A stretch of DNA of 64,000 bases, from positions 1-64,000 of the forward strand of contig CAMBFS010000001.1 in the NCBI GenBank assembly GCA_945865755.1, given 5' to 3'. Each line of letters starts with the position of its first letter. The first letter of the stretch is position 1. This DNA is from Klebsiella pneumoniae. Lineage in GTDB: Bacteria; Desulfobacterota; Binatia; Bin18. The notes under the pieces were generated by a model. That model ran no database searches and was not told the DNA's origin. It worked only from the letters and a program-made list of their open reading frames with translations. The position numbers and the translations under genes were made by a program. This document shows positions 46,101-53,382 of this stretch, piece after piece.

Positions 46101-46656
46101 GGCGGTAGTGCGCCACGCCTTCCGCCGGATTCATCATTGAACTGGCACGACCGAGTCCGTGCCGGGCCTCGACTTCAGCGGACCGGTTGCCGGCGCGACG
46201 TGCCAGGACGAAGGCGCGCTCAAACGTCGGAGCGGCGACAAGCGGGACACTGTCTTCGAGCAAGCGTTTCCCCTCCGCAAGTAATTTTTCTACCGGTTGT
46301 TCGAGATCTGTCGCTGAAAGGGTCGTGGACGACGAGTCCTCCGCACGCTGTTTGAGGAGTTTATTTGTTGCCGAATCAAACTTTCCTGTGGCGGGTAATC
46401 CATGCTCACGTTGGAATTGACGCAGGGCGTCTTGCATCTTCTTCTTCCCGCTACGCTTAACGCCATCTTCGGGGTCAACGTTATCTTCGGAGTCAACGTT
46501 ATCTTCGGAGTCAACGTCATCTTCGGGGTCATACCCTTGGGCTTGGAGCGTTTGTTGCGCCTGCACGATGCGCATCGGTTCCTGGGCGGCAACGGTGTTG
46601 CCCAGGCAACCCCACACCGTCAGGCAACATCCTATCCCCCAAATATATTGGGACAT
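43198..46656 (-). CDS. Exported TPR-CHAT peptidase with peptidoglycan-binding-like N terminus
   Basis: 1152 residues; AAGGAG precedes the ATG. An N-terminal signal peptide (IWGIGCCLTVWGCLGNTVAAQ) is followed by a split PG_binding_1-like domain (QAQQTLQAQGYDPE and LRQFQREHGLPATGKFDSAT) interrupted by an acidic repeat (about residues 46-66). Then come a long TPR-type helical region (about 110-760) and a C-terminal CHAT caspase-like domain (about 850-1152) with catalytic His in VLHLAAHGVYN (about 1009) and Cys in VVLSACNTALG (about 1056), plus DEIIGLTRAFLSAG and the ending PYFWAGVTLTGEY. CHAT proteases cleave protein targets, often under TPR control. Export of such a protein is unusual. Last gene of the inserted block. 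Confidence 0.92.
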   Translation of the reverse strand: MSQYIWGIGCCLTVWGCLGNTVAAQEPMRIVQAQQTLQAQGYDPEDDVDSEDNVDSEDNVDPEDGVKRSGKKKMQDALRQFQREHGLPATGKFDSATNKLLKQRAEDSSSTTLSATDLEQPVEKLLAEGKRLLEDSVPLVAAPTFERAFVLARRAGNRSAEVEARHGLGRASSMMNPAEGVAHYRLALDLARDLKNRQAEAAILTSLGETYQNLGLTTKSRQLLTEALALWQTLDDRHAAAKTHTFLGLSARLLGLYEEALTHFEAAQSFWGPDSPALTRAQGLIQIAKLYVRLGADLKAEDALRQAETVLRPLLKPQESKALAIAMRHRLFAGPHRVPEAVLNMMRQENDDSSFEEENIPLPPLSSTDKQFQRYQREALAEFQAETPRWERQASVPNERRVPVPEHHPEPGPLLAEMLAQCQQKPQEEKTRCRYRVQVEESLQQQRKMALEYHQKFIRGYRTGKMMIEGGLTSQAMAQQVQPMIAPLLQWQADVAPSATRLIVCPPRLEITRLNMLGDLFARRDRLDKARENYLKAWEQVEATSSVDLPSTEVTHGGLPSREASTRKSPRQSLTEEDQQAKQAGLPAKSQLAFCLPGENLLDDSQQLRSAHDLLTRGQLSEALRTYQMVEKYLPLELQATALQGIATVYEKQGQLPEAIKWYYAAIDAVENVQGAIRLDSLVAGFASAQTPLYEHVIELLATGQDTAGSFAYAERARARAFLNQLGQRALPVHGAPPEVRAPMEELRSALTVLQNRLAACPSEPTRGEEPENTACQTIRQQWEQKRQEYDKALARLQQTHPEYAALFSVHTVSLAEIQRDLLDEHTTLISYFVTTKQTLAWVIDRDKAQLFTLPVPKGQLATDVRTLNDLLTHPQGASPPALELLHTQLIAPLQSAIRHTNLIIVPHGPLHYLPFSALRNKTSQRYLLQDYALTLAPSASVLRFVRPKRQATTPQILVFGNPDGSLPEAATEAKAIAALYQTQALVGAEATKTRLYEKAGGSTVLHLAAHGVYNQTHALLSYIKLSPADQPAGQLKALDIYGLDLSATHLVVLSACNTALGAQSNGDEIIGLTRAFLSAGTPSVISTLWTVNDAATAALMTHFHRQLQQHQTTASALRAAQLAVLEDQQRSWQAPYFWAGVTLTGEYRGTW
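46465..46530. repeat. 18-bp tandem repeat in the CHAT gene
   Basis: ATCTTCGGGGTCAACGTT and near-identical units start at 46465, 46483, 46501 and 46519 (last one partial). On the coding strand they give the acidic hexapeptide (D/P)EDNVDS repeats. The unit count could vary without breaking the frame. Confidence 0.9.
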
Positions 46657-46680
46657 TATGTTCTCTCCTTCTCACTAGTG

Positions 46681-46697
46681 TGCACCGTAGCGGTGCA
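46681..46697. repeat. Small hairpin before the CHAT gene
   Basis: TGCACCG and CGGTGCA form perfect 7-bp arms around TAG, between the TPR-gene stop and the CHAT ribosome site. It may tune expression within the operon. Confidence 0.5.
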
Positions 46698-46700
46698 TGA

Positions 46701-47387
46701 TTACTGTTGTTGCCGCTGACGAGCGTCTTCCGTAGCGCGGCGGGCCTCTGCGGCCTCGGCTTCCGCCCCCATGTCGGTGTAGAGAGCGGCGGCTTGGGCA
46801 AATGAATCAGCCGCCTCCTTAAAGCGGTGCGTGGCATAGGACACCCGTCCTACCCCAAACATGGCCGCCGCGCGAGTCGCGGGACTCGGGGACAGCTCCA
46901 GAGCGGAGGCGTAGCTTTGCTGGGCGCGGGGATAGAGCTGGGTTATCAGATAGAGGTCACCCACCATCACCGAGACCTCTGCCGACGCCTGCCGTTGCAG
47001 CACTGCCTCGCAGGTGGCGAGCGCGTCCTCCCAGAGCTTATGCGTGACATACAGCCGGGCTAGGAGGAGGTCACGCGTAGTTTCTTCCACGGGAACGGTC
47101 AGCAGGTGGGCACGTTGTGTCTCGACAGCGGCGCGCTGTTCTGGCGTGAGGAGCGTCAGGTGAGATCTATCGGATGTCGAGGGTTCGGCCATGAGACTGA
47201 GACGAGCCCCAACGCGGAGAAACGCGGGCTGCCCCGGTATCAACGCTTGTTCCGGAGGAAAGGGTGTTGAGCAAACTCTTGGCGTGCGGTCTCCCTGGAC
47301 CTCAGGGCCGCAAGTGACCTGGGAGGCGTCTAGACGAAAGGGTGGGTATCCTGTCACAGTAATCTCATATTCCACCGCTTGGGGCAC
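46701..47387 (-). CDS. TPR protein, 3' part of a frameshifted gene
   Basis: 228-residue frame, with residues 90-228 forming TPR-like helices (YVTHKLWEDALATCEAVL, LYPRAQQSYASALEL, HRFKEAADSFAQAA). Its first residues (VPQAVEYEITVTGY) are the second half of a beta-domain whose first half lies in the preceding overlapping frame; upstream in this frame the sequence reads SIRWTQVPQAVEYE, a natural continuation. There is no independent ribosome site at the apparent start. Most likely the C-terminal part of one about 430-residue protein broken near 47405-47420. Confidence 0.7.
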   Translation of the reverse strand: MPQAVEYEITVTGYPPFRLDASQVTCGPEVQGDRTPRVCSTPFPPEQALIPGQPAFLRVGARLSLMAEPSTSDRSHLTLLTPEQRAAVETQRAHLLTVPVEETTRDLLLARLYVTHKLWEDALATCEAVLQRQASAEVSVMVGDLYLITQLYPRAQQSYASALELSPSPATRAAAMFGVGRVSYATHRFKEAADSFAQAAALYTDMGAEAEAAEARRATEDARQRQQQ

Positions 47388-47920
47388 CTGGGTCCACCGG
47401 ATGGACGGGGTCGGGGCTCTAAGAGGGTCGTGTGCCGCGGACTGATGATGACCGGGACACCGTCCGTGTTCGTTGATGTCCGATCTTCACCCGGTAACAC
47501 CTGGGCGCCAGCGATAGCCAGGACATAGCCGGGCTGCGGACGGACATCGCGATAGAGGCTGATGCCAACGTCCGTGCCCCGCCGACAAGCGCCCTCTGTA
47601 ACTACCCACTGCTCGGCGTTCTCGAGCCAAATCCAATGTCCCGTTGAACATATCAGTCCAGCTTGGACGGTGCCGCCCATCTCTTCGGGTTCTCCCTCCA
47701 GCACCGTCCCAGATTGGAGCACCTGGAGAGGATGGACGCGCCAGGAGATTGTCCCTTCTCTCACCATAATCCGACCTTTTGACTGGGTGAGCACCGCGTC
47801 GACCTGCTGTGCCAGAGCGTTTGCTAAGGAGCCACCCCACCACACGCTCATAAGACTTCCGAGGAGTCCGAGCGTCCTCCAATCTGTTTCACCTCTCCGG
47901 CAATTGGTCATAGCTGTCAC
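47354..47920 (-). CDS. Exported protein, 5' part of the frameshifted TPR gene
   Basis: GTG 47920 follows GGAGAG; the ATG at 47911 is an alternative. A signal peptide (TLGLLGSLMSVWWGGSLANALAQQ) precedes a beta-rich region (GRIMVREGTISWRVHPLQVLQSGTVLEG) of unknown, possibly FecR-like, type, and a beta-sandwich start VIISPRHTTLLEPRPRPS. After that the frame turns to nonsense and stops, while the neighbouring frame continues with SIRWTQVPQAVEYE. The C-rich run CCCCGACCCCG at the junction is a likely slippage or sequencing-error site. Confidence 0.65.
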   Translation of the reverse strand: MTAMTNCRRGETDWRTLGLLGSLMSVWWGGSLANALAQQVDAVLTQSKGRIMVREGTISWRVHPLQVLQSGTVLEGEPEEMGGTVQAGLICSTGHWIWLENAEQWVVTEGACRRGTDVGISLYRDVRPQPGYVLAIAGAQVLPGEDRTSTNTDGVPVIISPRHTTLLEPRPRPSGGPRCPKRWNMRLL

Positions 47921-47943
47921 TTCTCTCCCTCCCTGGTCGCGGG

Positions 47944-48774
47944 TTAAGCACACTGTGCCTCTTTCTCCAGATTACGCAGGTCCTTCTCAGGAACGTGGAG
48001 CCACCAGCCTTCACTACGTGCTTGGAGGTCTCGAAGCCTTTCGCATACTTGCGGATACTGCTTGAGGGCACGGGCTACCCGAGCCAGATCATATTGCACA
48101 CGCACTTCGGCTTGCCAATCTTCCGGCGTTTGTGCCCGGAATAACGTGAGTGCGTGCTCAAGATGCTGACCCGCTTCCGCGAGCTGTTGCTCTTCAAGGG
48201 CGATTTCTCCCAAATGTTGATGGAGCTGCGGTATACGGGGATTACACCGCAGTCCATCTGTAAACGCTTTACCCGCGGGTTTCAGTTGTCGAGCATCTTT
48301 ATACAGAATGCCCAAGGCATTGTAGGCTTTGCCACACACTAATACCGGATCATTCTCGATCAGACCTGCACCACCGTTGAGAGGGGGAGCATGTTCCAAC
48401 TCAGTGGCCTTCTTGAAGTGGCGCAGGGCAGATTCGAAATCGTTATTGTCGCGCGAGTGGCGCTGGGCATGCAGCTTGCCCAGCGCCAAGTGATACAGCC
48501 TGACGTTCTCGGCGTGCATGATGGCATTCTTGTAATGATCCAGGGCGTTACTTAACTGCCCCTGACCGATGGCAAGCTGGCCAAGGTTAGCGTGCGCTTG
48601 ACTTAATGAGGGGAGCCACCAGAGGGCATCCTGGAATGCCTGGGCAGCATAGCGACCCTCACCGGCCATCGCCAAGGTAACGCCGTGATTGTTCAGACTT
48701 TGCGCTTGCCGATGCTTGTAGTAAGTCCATCCCTGCCAAAGGCCGACCCCCAGTGCGAAGAGCACTACACCCAC
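47944..48774 (-). CDS. Membrane-anchored TPR protein
   Basis: 276 residues from GTG 48774, the first ordinary start in frame. One N-terminal transmembrane helix (VVLFALGVGLWQGWTYY) and then six or so TPR units (QSLNNHGVTLAMAGEGRYAAQAFQDAL, LSQAHANLGQLAIGQGQLSNALDHY, and others). In-frame coding-like sequence (EPKTSGRTSGSPDPPQVQWLRWV) continues upstream of the GTG and overlaps the end of the nucleosidase gene without a start codon, so the two may once have been one nucleosidase-TM-TPR protein. It is the probable membrane partner of the exported TPR-CHAT protein. Confidence 0.75.
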   Translation of the reverse strand: MGVVLFALGVGLWQGWTYYKHRQAQSLNNHGVTLAMAGEGRYAAQAFQDALWWLPSLSQAHANLGQLAIGQGQLSNALDHYKNAIMHAENVRLYHLALGKLHAQRHSRDNNDFESALRHFKKATELEHAPPLNGGAGLIENDPVLVCGKAYNALGILYKDARQLKPAGKAFTDGLRCNPRIPQLHQHLGEIALEEQQLAEAGQHLEHALTLFRAQTPEDWQAEVRVQYDLARVARALKQYPQVCERLRDLQARSEGWWLHVPEKDLRNLEKEAQCA

Positions 48775-48827
48775 CGCAACCCATCGTAGCCACTGGACTT
48801 GCGGTGGGTCTGGTGAGCCTGATGTCC

Positions 48828-48864
48828 GCCCCGACGTCTTCGGCTCCTCTCGCGGCGTCGGGGC
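48828..48864. repeat. Hairpin at the nucleosidase stop
   Basis: GCCCCGACG and CGTCGGGGC form perfect 9-bp arms around about 19 nt, directly after the nucleosidase stop codon on the minus strand. No T-run follows. Confidence 0.55.
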
Positions 48865-49673
48865 TAATGAGGGCGCTCGGTCACCTCAATCAAACCATTG
48901 CTGAGCTTTGCGAGCATCTCAAAAGCGAAGGCACTCGCATGCCCAGAGGCGATACTCTGGTACCCTGCGGCATCCGCTTTGCCCTTGGCATCAACGAGGT
49001 CCGAAATACCACGAATAATCAATGCCTCGACTTGGTTAGCGTGCGCACCTTGCAGTACGCCAAATCCTTCCATTTCGACCGCGAGGGCATCGCCATAGTT
49101 GGTTTGCAAAAACCGATAGACTTCGGAATGCGTATCGGCAACGACTTTCTCCCCGGCTGCGATAGCTCCCACAAATACTTGCGGCGGCGGAGAAGGGACG
49201 ACGTTGAGCCGTTTCAACCAATCGGTTTTCCGAGCTTCCGCCCGTGCCCGCTGGACTAAGCGAAAAGCGGAATTGCCCACGATGGGTCGAGGCAGAAAGG
49301 TTGCTTTTGCTTTGCCAGACTCGTACCCATACACTTTCGTCGCTACGACCACATCCCCTAGTGCAACGTCTTTAAGTCCGCCGCCCACTCCAACAAAAAA
49401 AAGAACGTTCGGCTGGAAATGCTGAATCGCCCGTTCGGCCTCCAACACCGCCGAATTATTCCCCGCACCCATCTCGACAAGCACTACTTCCCAAAAACTA
49501 TCGCCTGATATGAAGATGCCTCTTTCGTAGACAGTTCCGTGGGGATGCGTTTCTTCTCGGAGGTCAGTCAGGTAGGCTTTTACCGCCTGGTATTCAACGG
49601 GAAGTGCGGTCAAGAGAACAACTCGGCCTAAAAGACGATTCTCCGATTTTTTCTTACTGGGGGACTCGTTCAT
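48864..49673 (-). CDS. PNP/UDP-family nucleosidase (MTA/SAH nucleosidase-like)
   Basis: 269 residues of the nucleoside phosphorylase/nucleosidase superfamily. It shows VVLLTALPVEYQAVKAYL, GAGNNSAVLEAERAIQHF, FVGVGGGLKDVALGDVVVATKVY, AVEMEGFGVLQGAH and RGISDLVDAKG followed by ASGHASAFAFEML. Stand-alone MTA/SAH nucleosidases lack the long middle part seen here; this form is common as a nucleotide-targeting module in bacterial conflict and signalling proteins. AAGGA lies upstream and the start overlaps a 21-codon leader ORF. First main gene of the inserted block. Confidence 0.85.
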   Translation of the reverse strand: MNESPSKKKSENRLLGRVVLLTALPVEYQAVKAYLTDLREETHPHGTVYERGIFISGDSFWEVVLVEMGAGNNSAVLEAERAIQHFQPNVLFFVGVGGGLKDVALGDVVVATKVYGYESGKAKATFLPRPIVGNSAFRLVQRARAEARKTDWLKRLNVVPSPPPQVFVGAIAAGEKVVADTHSEVYRFLQTNYGDALAVEMEGFGVLQGAHANQVEALIIRGISDLVDAKGKADAAGYQSIASGHASAFAFEMLAKLSNGLIEVTERPH

Positions 49674-49735
49674 TGTGGGTATTCCTTATACCGGTCAGGC
49701 TTGAGGGCGTAGCTCGTGAATTTTGACGATGCCAT
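49670..49735 (-). pseudogene. 21-codon leader ORF made from the 5' end of the ATP-grasp/alpha-E gene
   Basis: Reads MASSKFTSYALKPDRY then KEYPQ and TGA. The first 16 codons are an almost exact copy of the start of the ATP-grasp/alpha-E gene (40 identical nucleotides, 49692-49731 versus 42972-43011). The TGA overlaps the nucleosidase ATG. It is best read as the duplicated target left at the far end of the inserted block; it may now couple translation of the nucleosidase. Confidence 0.75.
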
Positions 49736-49747
49736 TGATGGGTCGTA

Positions 49748-49806
49748 CCTTGAGACTAGAGGCTTGAGACTAGGGACTTGAGACCTTGGACTTTGGACCT
49801 TGGACT
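49748..49806. repeat. Heptad repeat at the end of the transglutaminase-DUF2126 gene
   Basis: Degenerate units of the types CTTGAGA, CTAGAGG and CCTTGGA, ending exactly at the stop of the 1127-residue protein (49807). The same motifs occur inside the flavoprotein gene at 31643-31756. Confidence 0.8.
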
Positions 49807-52800
49807 TCAGCCCTTGCGCAGGTCAAGTGTAAAGGGGAACTCCGGGTCAACCCGCGGTGGAGCGACTTCCAGGCGTCCCTGCGTGTGCCCGATACGAAAG
49901 AACCGCGCCTGGCGGCGACTCTCCGCCTCAAAGGCGTTGATCGGGAACGTCTCATAATGGCGTCCGCCCGGATGCGTCACATGATACTGACACCCGCCCA
50001 GGCTGCGTTCCATCCAGCGATCAACCACATCAATGATAAGCGGCGTGTGCACCTCAATCGTCGGATGCAGCGCGGTCTCTGGTTGCCACGCTCGATAGCG
50101 GACCCCAACCACGAACTCCCCCACCGTCCCGGTCGGTTGCAAGGGCAGCGGGACCCCGTTGCAGGTGATCACGTGGCGATCCGGTGGCAGCCCGGTCACT
50201 TTGACTTGGAGCCGTTCAAGCGAAGCATCCACGTAACGGACCGTCCCACCCGGTGCCCCTTCTTCGCCCATCACATGCCAGGGCTCAAGCGCGCTGCGCA
50301 GTTCGAGCGTGATCCCGCGGGTGGCGAAGTCGCCATATTGAGGAAAACGAAACTCAAAGTGCGGCGCGAACCAGCGCGCCTCAAACGGGTATCCAGCCTC
50401 GTGCAATTCGCTGAGGACATCGACAAAGTCCAGCCACACGAAGTGCGGCAGCAGGAACCGATCATGGAGTTCGGTCCCCCAGCGCACCAAGCGTGGCGGT
50501 GAGTAGGGCGTGCGCCAAAAGCGCGCGACCAGGGCCCGTAACAACAGTTGCTGGGTCAAGCTCATGCGCGCGTGCGGGGGCATTTCGAACGCGCGCATTT
50601 CCAGCAGGCCCAGCCGCCCGGTGGCACTGTCCGGGGAATAGAGTTTGTCGATACAAAATTCCGCGCGATGCGTGTTCCCGCTCACGTCGATCAACAAGTT
50701 GCGCAGGAGGCGATCCACCAGCCACGGGGGGCAGCGGTCACCATGCGCGCGGGTCTGCCGTTCCATCTCGCGAAAGGCGATCTCGATCTCCGCGACCGCA
50801 TCGTTGCGGGCCTCGTCAATCCGCGGGGCTTGGGACGTGGGACCGATGAAGAGGCCCGAAAACAAGTACGAGAGGGACGGGTGATTGTGCCAATAACTCA
50901 GCAGACTGCGTAACAGGTCCGGTCGGCGGAGCCAGGGCGAGTCGGTTGGGGTCGCCGCGCCCAGGGCAAAGTGGTTGCCGCCCCCGGTCCCGGTGTGACG
51001 TCCATCGAGCATGAATTTTTCGCTGGTGAGGCGCGACTGCCGGGCCTGGTCGTACAGAAATGTCGTGCGCTCGACCAGTTCCTCCCAGCCAGCGGCGGGA
51101 TGAATGTTCACCTCGATCACGCCGGGGTCTGGCGTCAGTTGGAACTGCACGAGCCGCGGGTCGCGCGGCGGCTCATAGCCTTCCAGCAGCACGGGCTGCT
51201 GCTGGTGTTCCGCCGTGGCTTCCACTGCGGTCACGATCTCCAGGTACTCTTCCAGCGACCTGACTGGAGGCATGAAGATATAGAGGATGCCGTTACGGAC
51301 CTCGGCACATAACGCGGTGCGGGCGATCCAGTCCGCGCTCTCACCGACTCGTGGCGCGGCCACTCGTGGGGGCGTGGCCACTCGTGGGGGCGTGGGGACG
51401 GGAGCACTATACTCCGCGACGCTCGTCAGTCCTGTTGGCCTGCGGCTGCTCGGGTGCGTTTCGGGCCATTGCGGGGTCATCTGCGCACGCAGTTCACGAT
51501 ACGGTGACAGGGGCGCGCGCGGCGCGGTGGGATCGGCTGGATGTAGGTATGGGTAATCTGTCTTTTTCACCCAGGGGAGCGAGTCCAGCGGGAGACGATA
51601 GCCCAGCGGCGAATCCCCCGGAATCAGATGGCAGCGCTGATCGCGCAAAAACCAAGAGCTGGAAATCCACCGATCCGTCGCGGGATCACGTGAGAGCGGC
51701 ACCGCATAGCCGACCGCCTGCTTCAGCCCTTGCGAAAAGACGCGGCGCAGGCGTTCCCGTTCCAGCGGATCCTCAAGACGTGAATCAAACAGATCGACAT
51801 TGCTGGGCAAGTTGCGTTCGCGCCACAGAAAATAGAGCGCATCCTCGTATGCTGGAAAGATATACTGGGTATCGAGACCCAGCCGGGTCGTCACCTCACG
51901 GAGGAACGCTTCCGCCGTGGCGGCGGTCGCCTGGCCCGGTTGGGATTCGTCGGCGATCAGCGCGTCATTGAGCCAGAGCGGTTCTCCGTCTTTGCGCCAA
52001 AAGCAATTGAGCGACCAGCGGGGGAGCTGCTCCCCCGGATACCATTTGCCTTGGCCAAAGTGGACCAGCCCACGAGCCCCATACTGGTTGCGCAAGCGAT
52101 GATAGAGGGTAGCCGCCAACTTTCTCTTGGTTGGTCCCACCGCAGTGGTGTTCCACTCCTCTCCGTCGGGATCATCAATGGCGACAAACGTGGGCTCACC
52201 ACCCATAGTCAGTCGGACATCCTGAGCCTGTAAATCCGCATCGACATCCGTCCCCAGCCGCACGATCGTCCGCCATTCTTCCTCGGTGTAGGGCTTGGTC
52301 ACCCGTGGGGCTTCCCATATCCGGGAGACCGACATCTGGTGGGAAAAGGTCACCTCGCACGCATCAAGGGTGCCGGTAATCGGTGCCGCGGACGAGGGCA
52401 TTGGCGAGCACGCCAGTGGGAGATGCCCTTCGCCGGCGAACAGCCCCGAGGTCGGGTCCAACCCCACCCAGCCCGCTCCGGGGAGGTACACCTCGGCCCA
52501 GGCGTGGAGATCAGTGAAATCCTTGTCTGGCCCGGAGGGACCATCGAGTGATTTCACATCGGCTGTGAGTTGAATGAGATACCCGGACACGAACCGGGCG
52601 GCAAACCCCAGATGTCGCAGCAGTTGGACCAGCAGCCACCCCGAGTCACGACAGGAGCCTGACCGTTTCACCAGGGTTTCCTCCGGCGTTTGCACGCCGG
52701 GCTCCAGGCGAATCACGTATTGAATGTCGCCAGCAAGGCGACGATTGAGGTTGGCGAGAAAGGGCACCATCTCTGCCTTGTCGCGGGGAATCCCTGCGAG

Positions 52801-53190
52801 ATAGCTCGCGAACAGCGGCGTCGCCGGTTCCCGCGTACAGTAGGGCGCGAGTTCGACCAACAACTCCGGTTCATACGCAAAAGGATAGTGCTCAGCGTAC
52901 GGTTCCAAGAAGAAGTCGAAGGGGTTGATGACCGCCATCTCCGCGACGAGGTCGACTTCAACCCGCAACTCGCGCGTCGGTTCGAGAAACATGAGCCGGG
53001 CGAGATAATTGGCTTGCGGGTCTTGTTGCCAGTTAATGAAATGGGTGGTGGGCAAGACCCGTAGCGAGTAGCTCAGGATCCGCGTCCGGCAATGTGGGGC
53101 TGGTCGCAGGCGAACAACCTGGGGGCCCAGGGTAATCAGTCGGTCATAGTGATAATGCGTCGTATGGTGCAAAGCGATGTGAATTGACAT
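49807..53190 (-). CDS. Transglutaminase-DUF2126 fusion protein
   Basis: 1127 residues. Residues 1-about 290 are a transglutaminase-like domain with Cys in KRSGSCRDSGWLL, His in TDLHAWAEVYLPG and Asp in GWVGLDPTSGLF. The rest is the large DUF2126 region (VRLTMGGEPTFVAIDDPDGEEW, WYPGEQLPRWSLNCFWRKDG, DGRHTGTGGGNHFALGAATPTDSP, ending RHYETFPINAFEAESRR). This architecture accompanies circularly permuted ATP-grasp and alpha-E proteins. It and the ATP-grasp/alpha-E fusion are now separated by the inserted 6.7-kb block and were probably adjacent before. Confidence 0.93.
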   Translation of the reverse strand: MSIHIALHHTTHYHYDRLITLGPQVVRLRPAPHCRTRILSYSLRVLPTTHFINWQQDPQANYLARLMFLEPTRELRVEVDLVAEMAVINPFDFFLEPYAEHYPFAYEPELLVELAPYCTREPATPLFASYLAGIPRDKAEMVPFLANLNRRLAGDIQYVIRLEPGVQTPEETLVKRSGSCRDSGWLLVQLLRHLGFAARFVSGYLIQLTADVKSLDGPSGPDKDFTDLHAWAEVYLPGAGWVGLDPTSGLFAGEGHLPLACSPMPSSAAPITGTLDACEVTFSHQMSVSRIWEAPRVTKPYTEEEWRTIVRLGTDVDADLQAQDVRLTMGGEPTFVAIDDPDGEEWNTTAVGPTKRKLAATLYHRLRNQYGARGLVHFGQGKWYPGEQLPRWSLNCFWRKDGEPLWLNDALIADESQPGQATAATAEAFLREVTTRLGLDTQYIFPAYEDALYFLWRERNLPSNVDLFDSRLEDPLERERLRRVFSQGLKQAVGYAVPLSRDPATDRWISSSWFLRDQRCHLIPGDSPLGYRLPLDSLPWVKKTDYPYLHPADPTAPRAPLSPYRELRAQMTPQWPETHPSSRRPTGLTSVAEYSAPVPTPPRVATPPRVAAPRVGESADWIARTALCAEVRNGILYIFMPPVRSLEEYLEIVTAVEATAEHQQQPVLLEGYEPPRDPRLVQFQLTPDPGVIEVNIHPAAGWEELVERTTFLYDQARQSRLTSEKFMLDGRHTGTGGGNHFALGAATPTDSPWLRRPDLLRSLLSYWHNHPSLSYLFSGLFIGPTSQAPRIDEARNDAVAEIEIAFREMERQTRAHGDRCPPWLVDRLLRNLLIDVSGNTHRAEFCIDKLYSPDSATGRLGLLEMRAFEMPPHARMSLTQQLLLRALVARFWRTPYSPPRLVRWGTELHDRFLLPHFVWLDFVDVLSELHEAGYPFEARWFAPHFEFRFPQYGDFATRGITLELRSALEPWHVMGEEGAPGGTVRYVDASLERLQVKVTGLPPDRHVITCNGVPLPLQPTGTVGEFVVGVRYRAWQPETALHPTIEVHTPLIIDVVDRWMERSLGGCQYHVTHPGGRHYETFPINAFEAESRRQARFFRIGHTQGRLEVAPPRVDPEFPFTLDLRKG

Positions 53191-53382
53191 GGAGACATGT
53201 ACTCCTCAGCGGCGGTGATAGTTGGGCGGTTGAGTAGGCGTTCAGCCTTCAGCTCTCAGCTTTCGGCGGTTGATCTTCATCCTCACCTCCAAGCAGGAAA
53301 GGAGCCGGGCAATTTACAGGCCTGCTAAACGCTGACAGCGGTTGATCTTCATCTTCGCCCTGTGGGTACGCACCGCCTGCCC

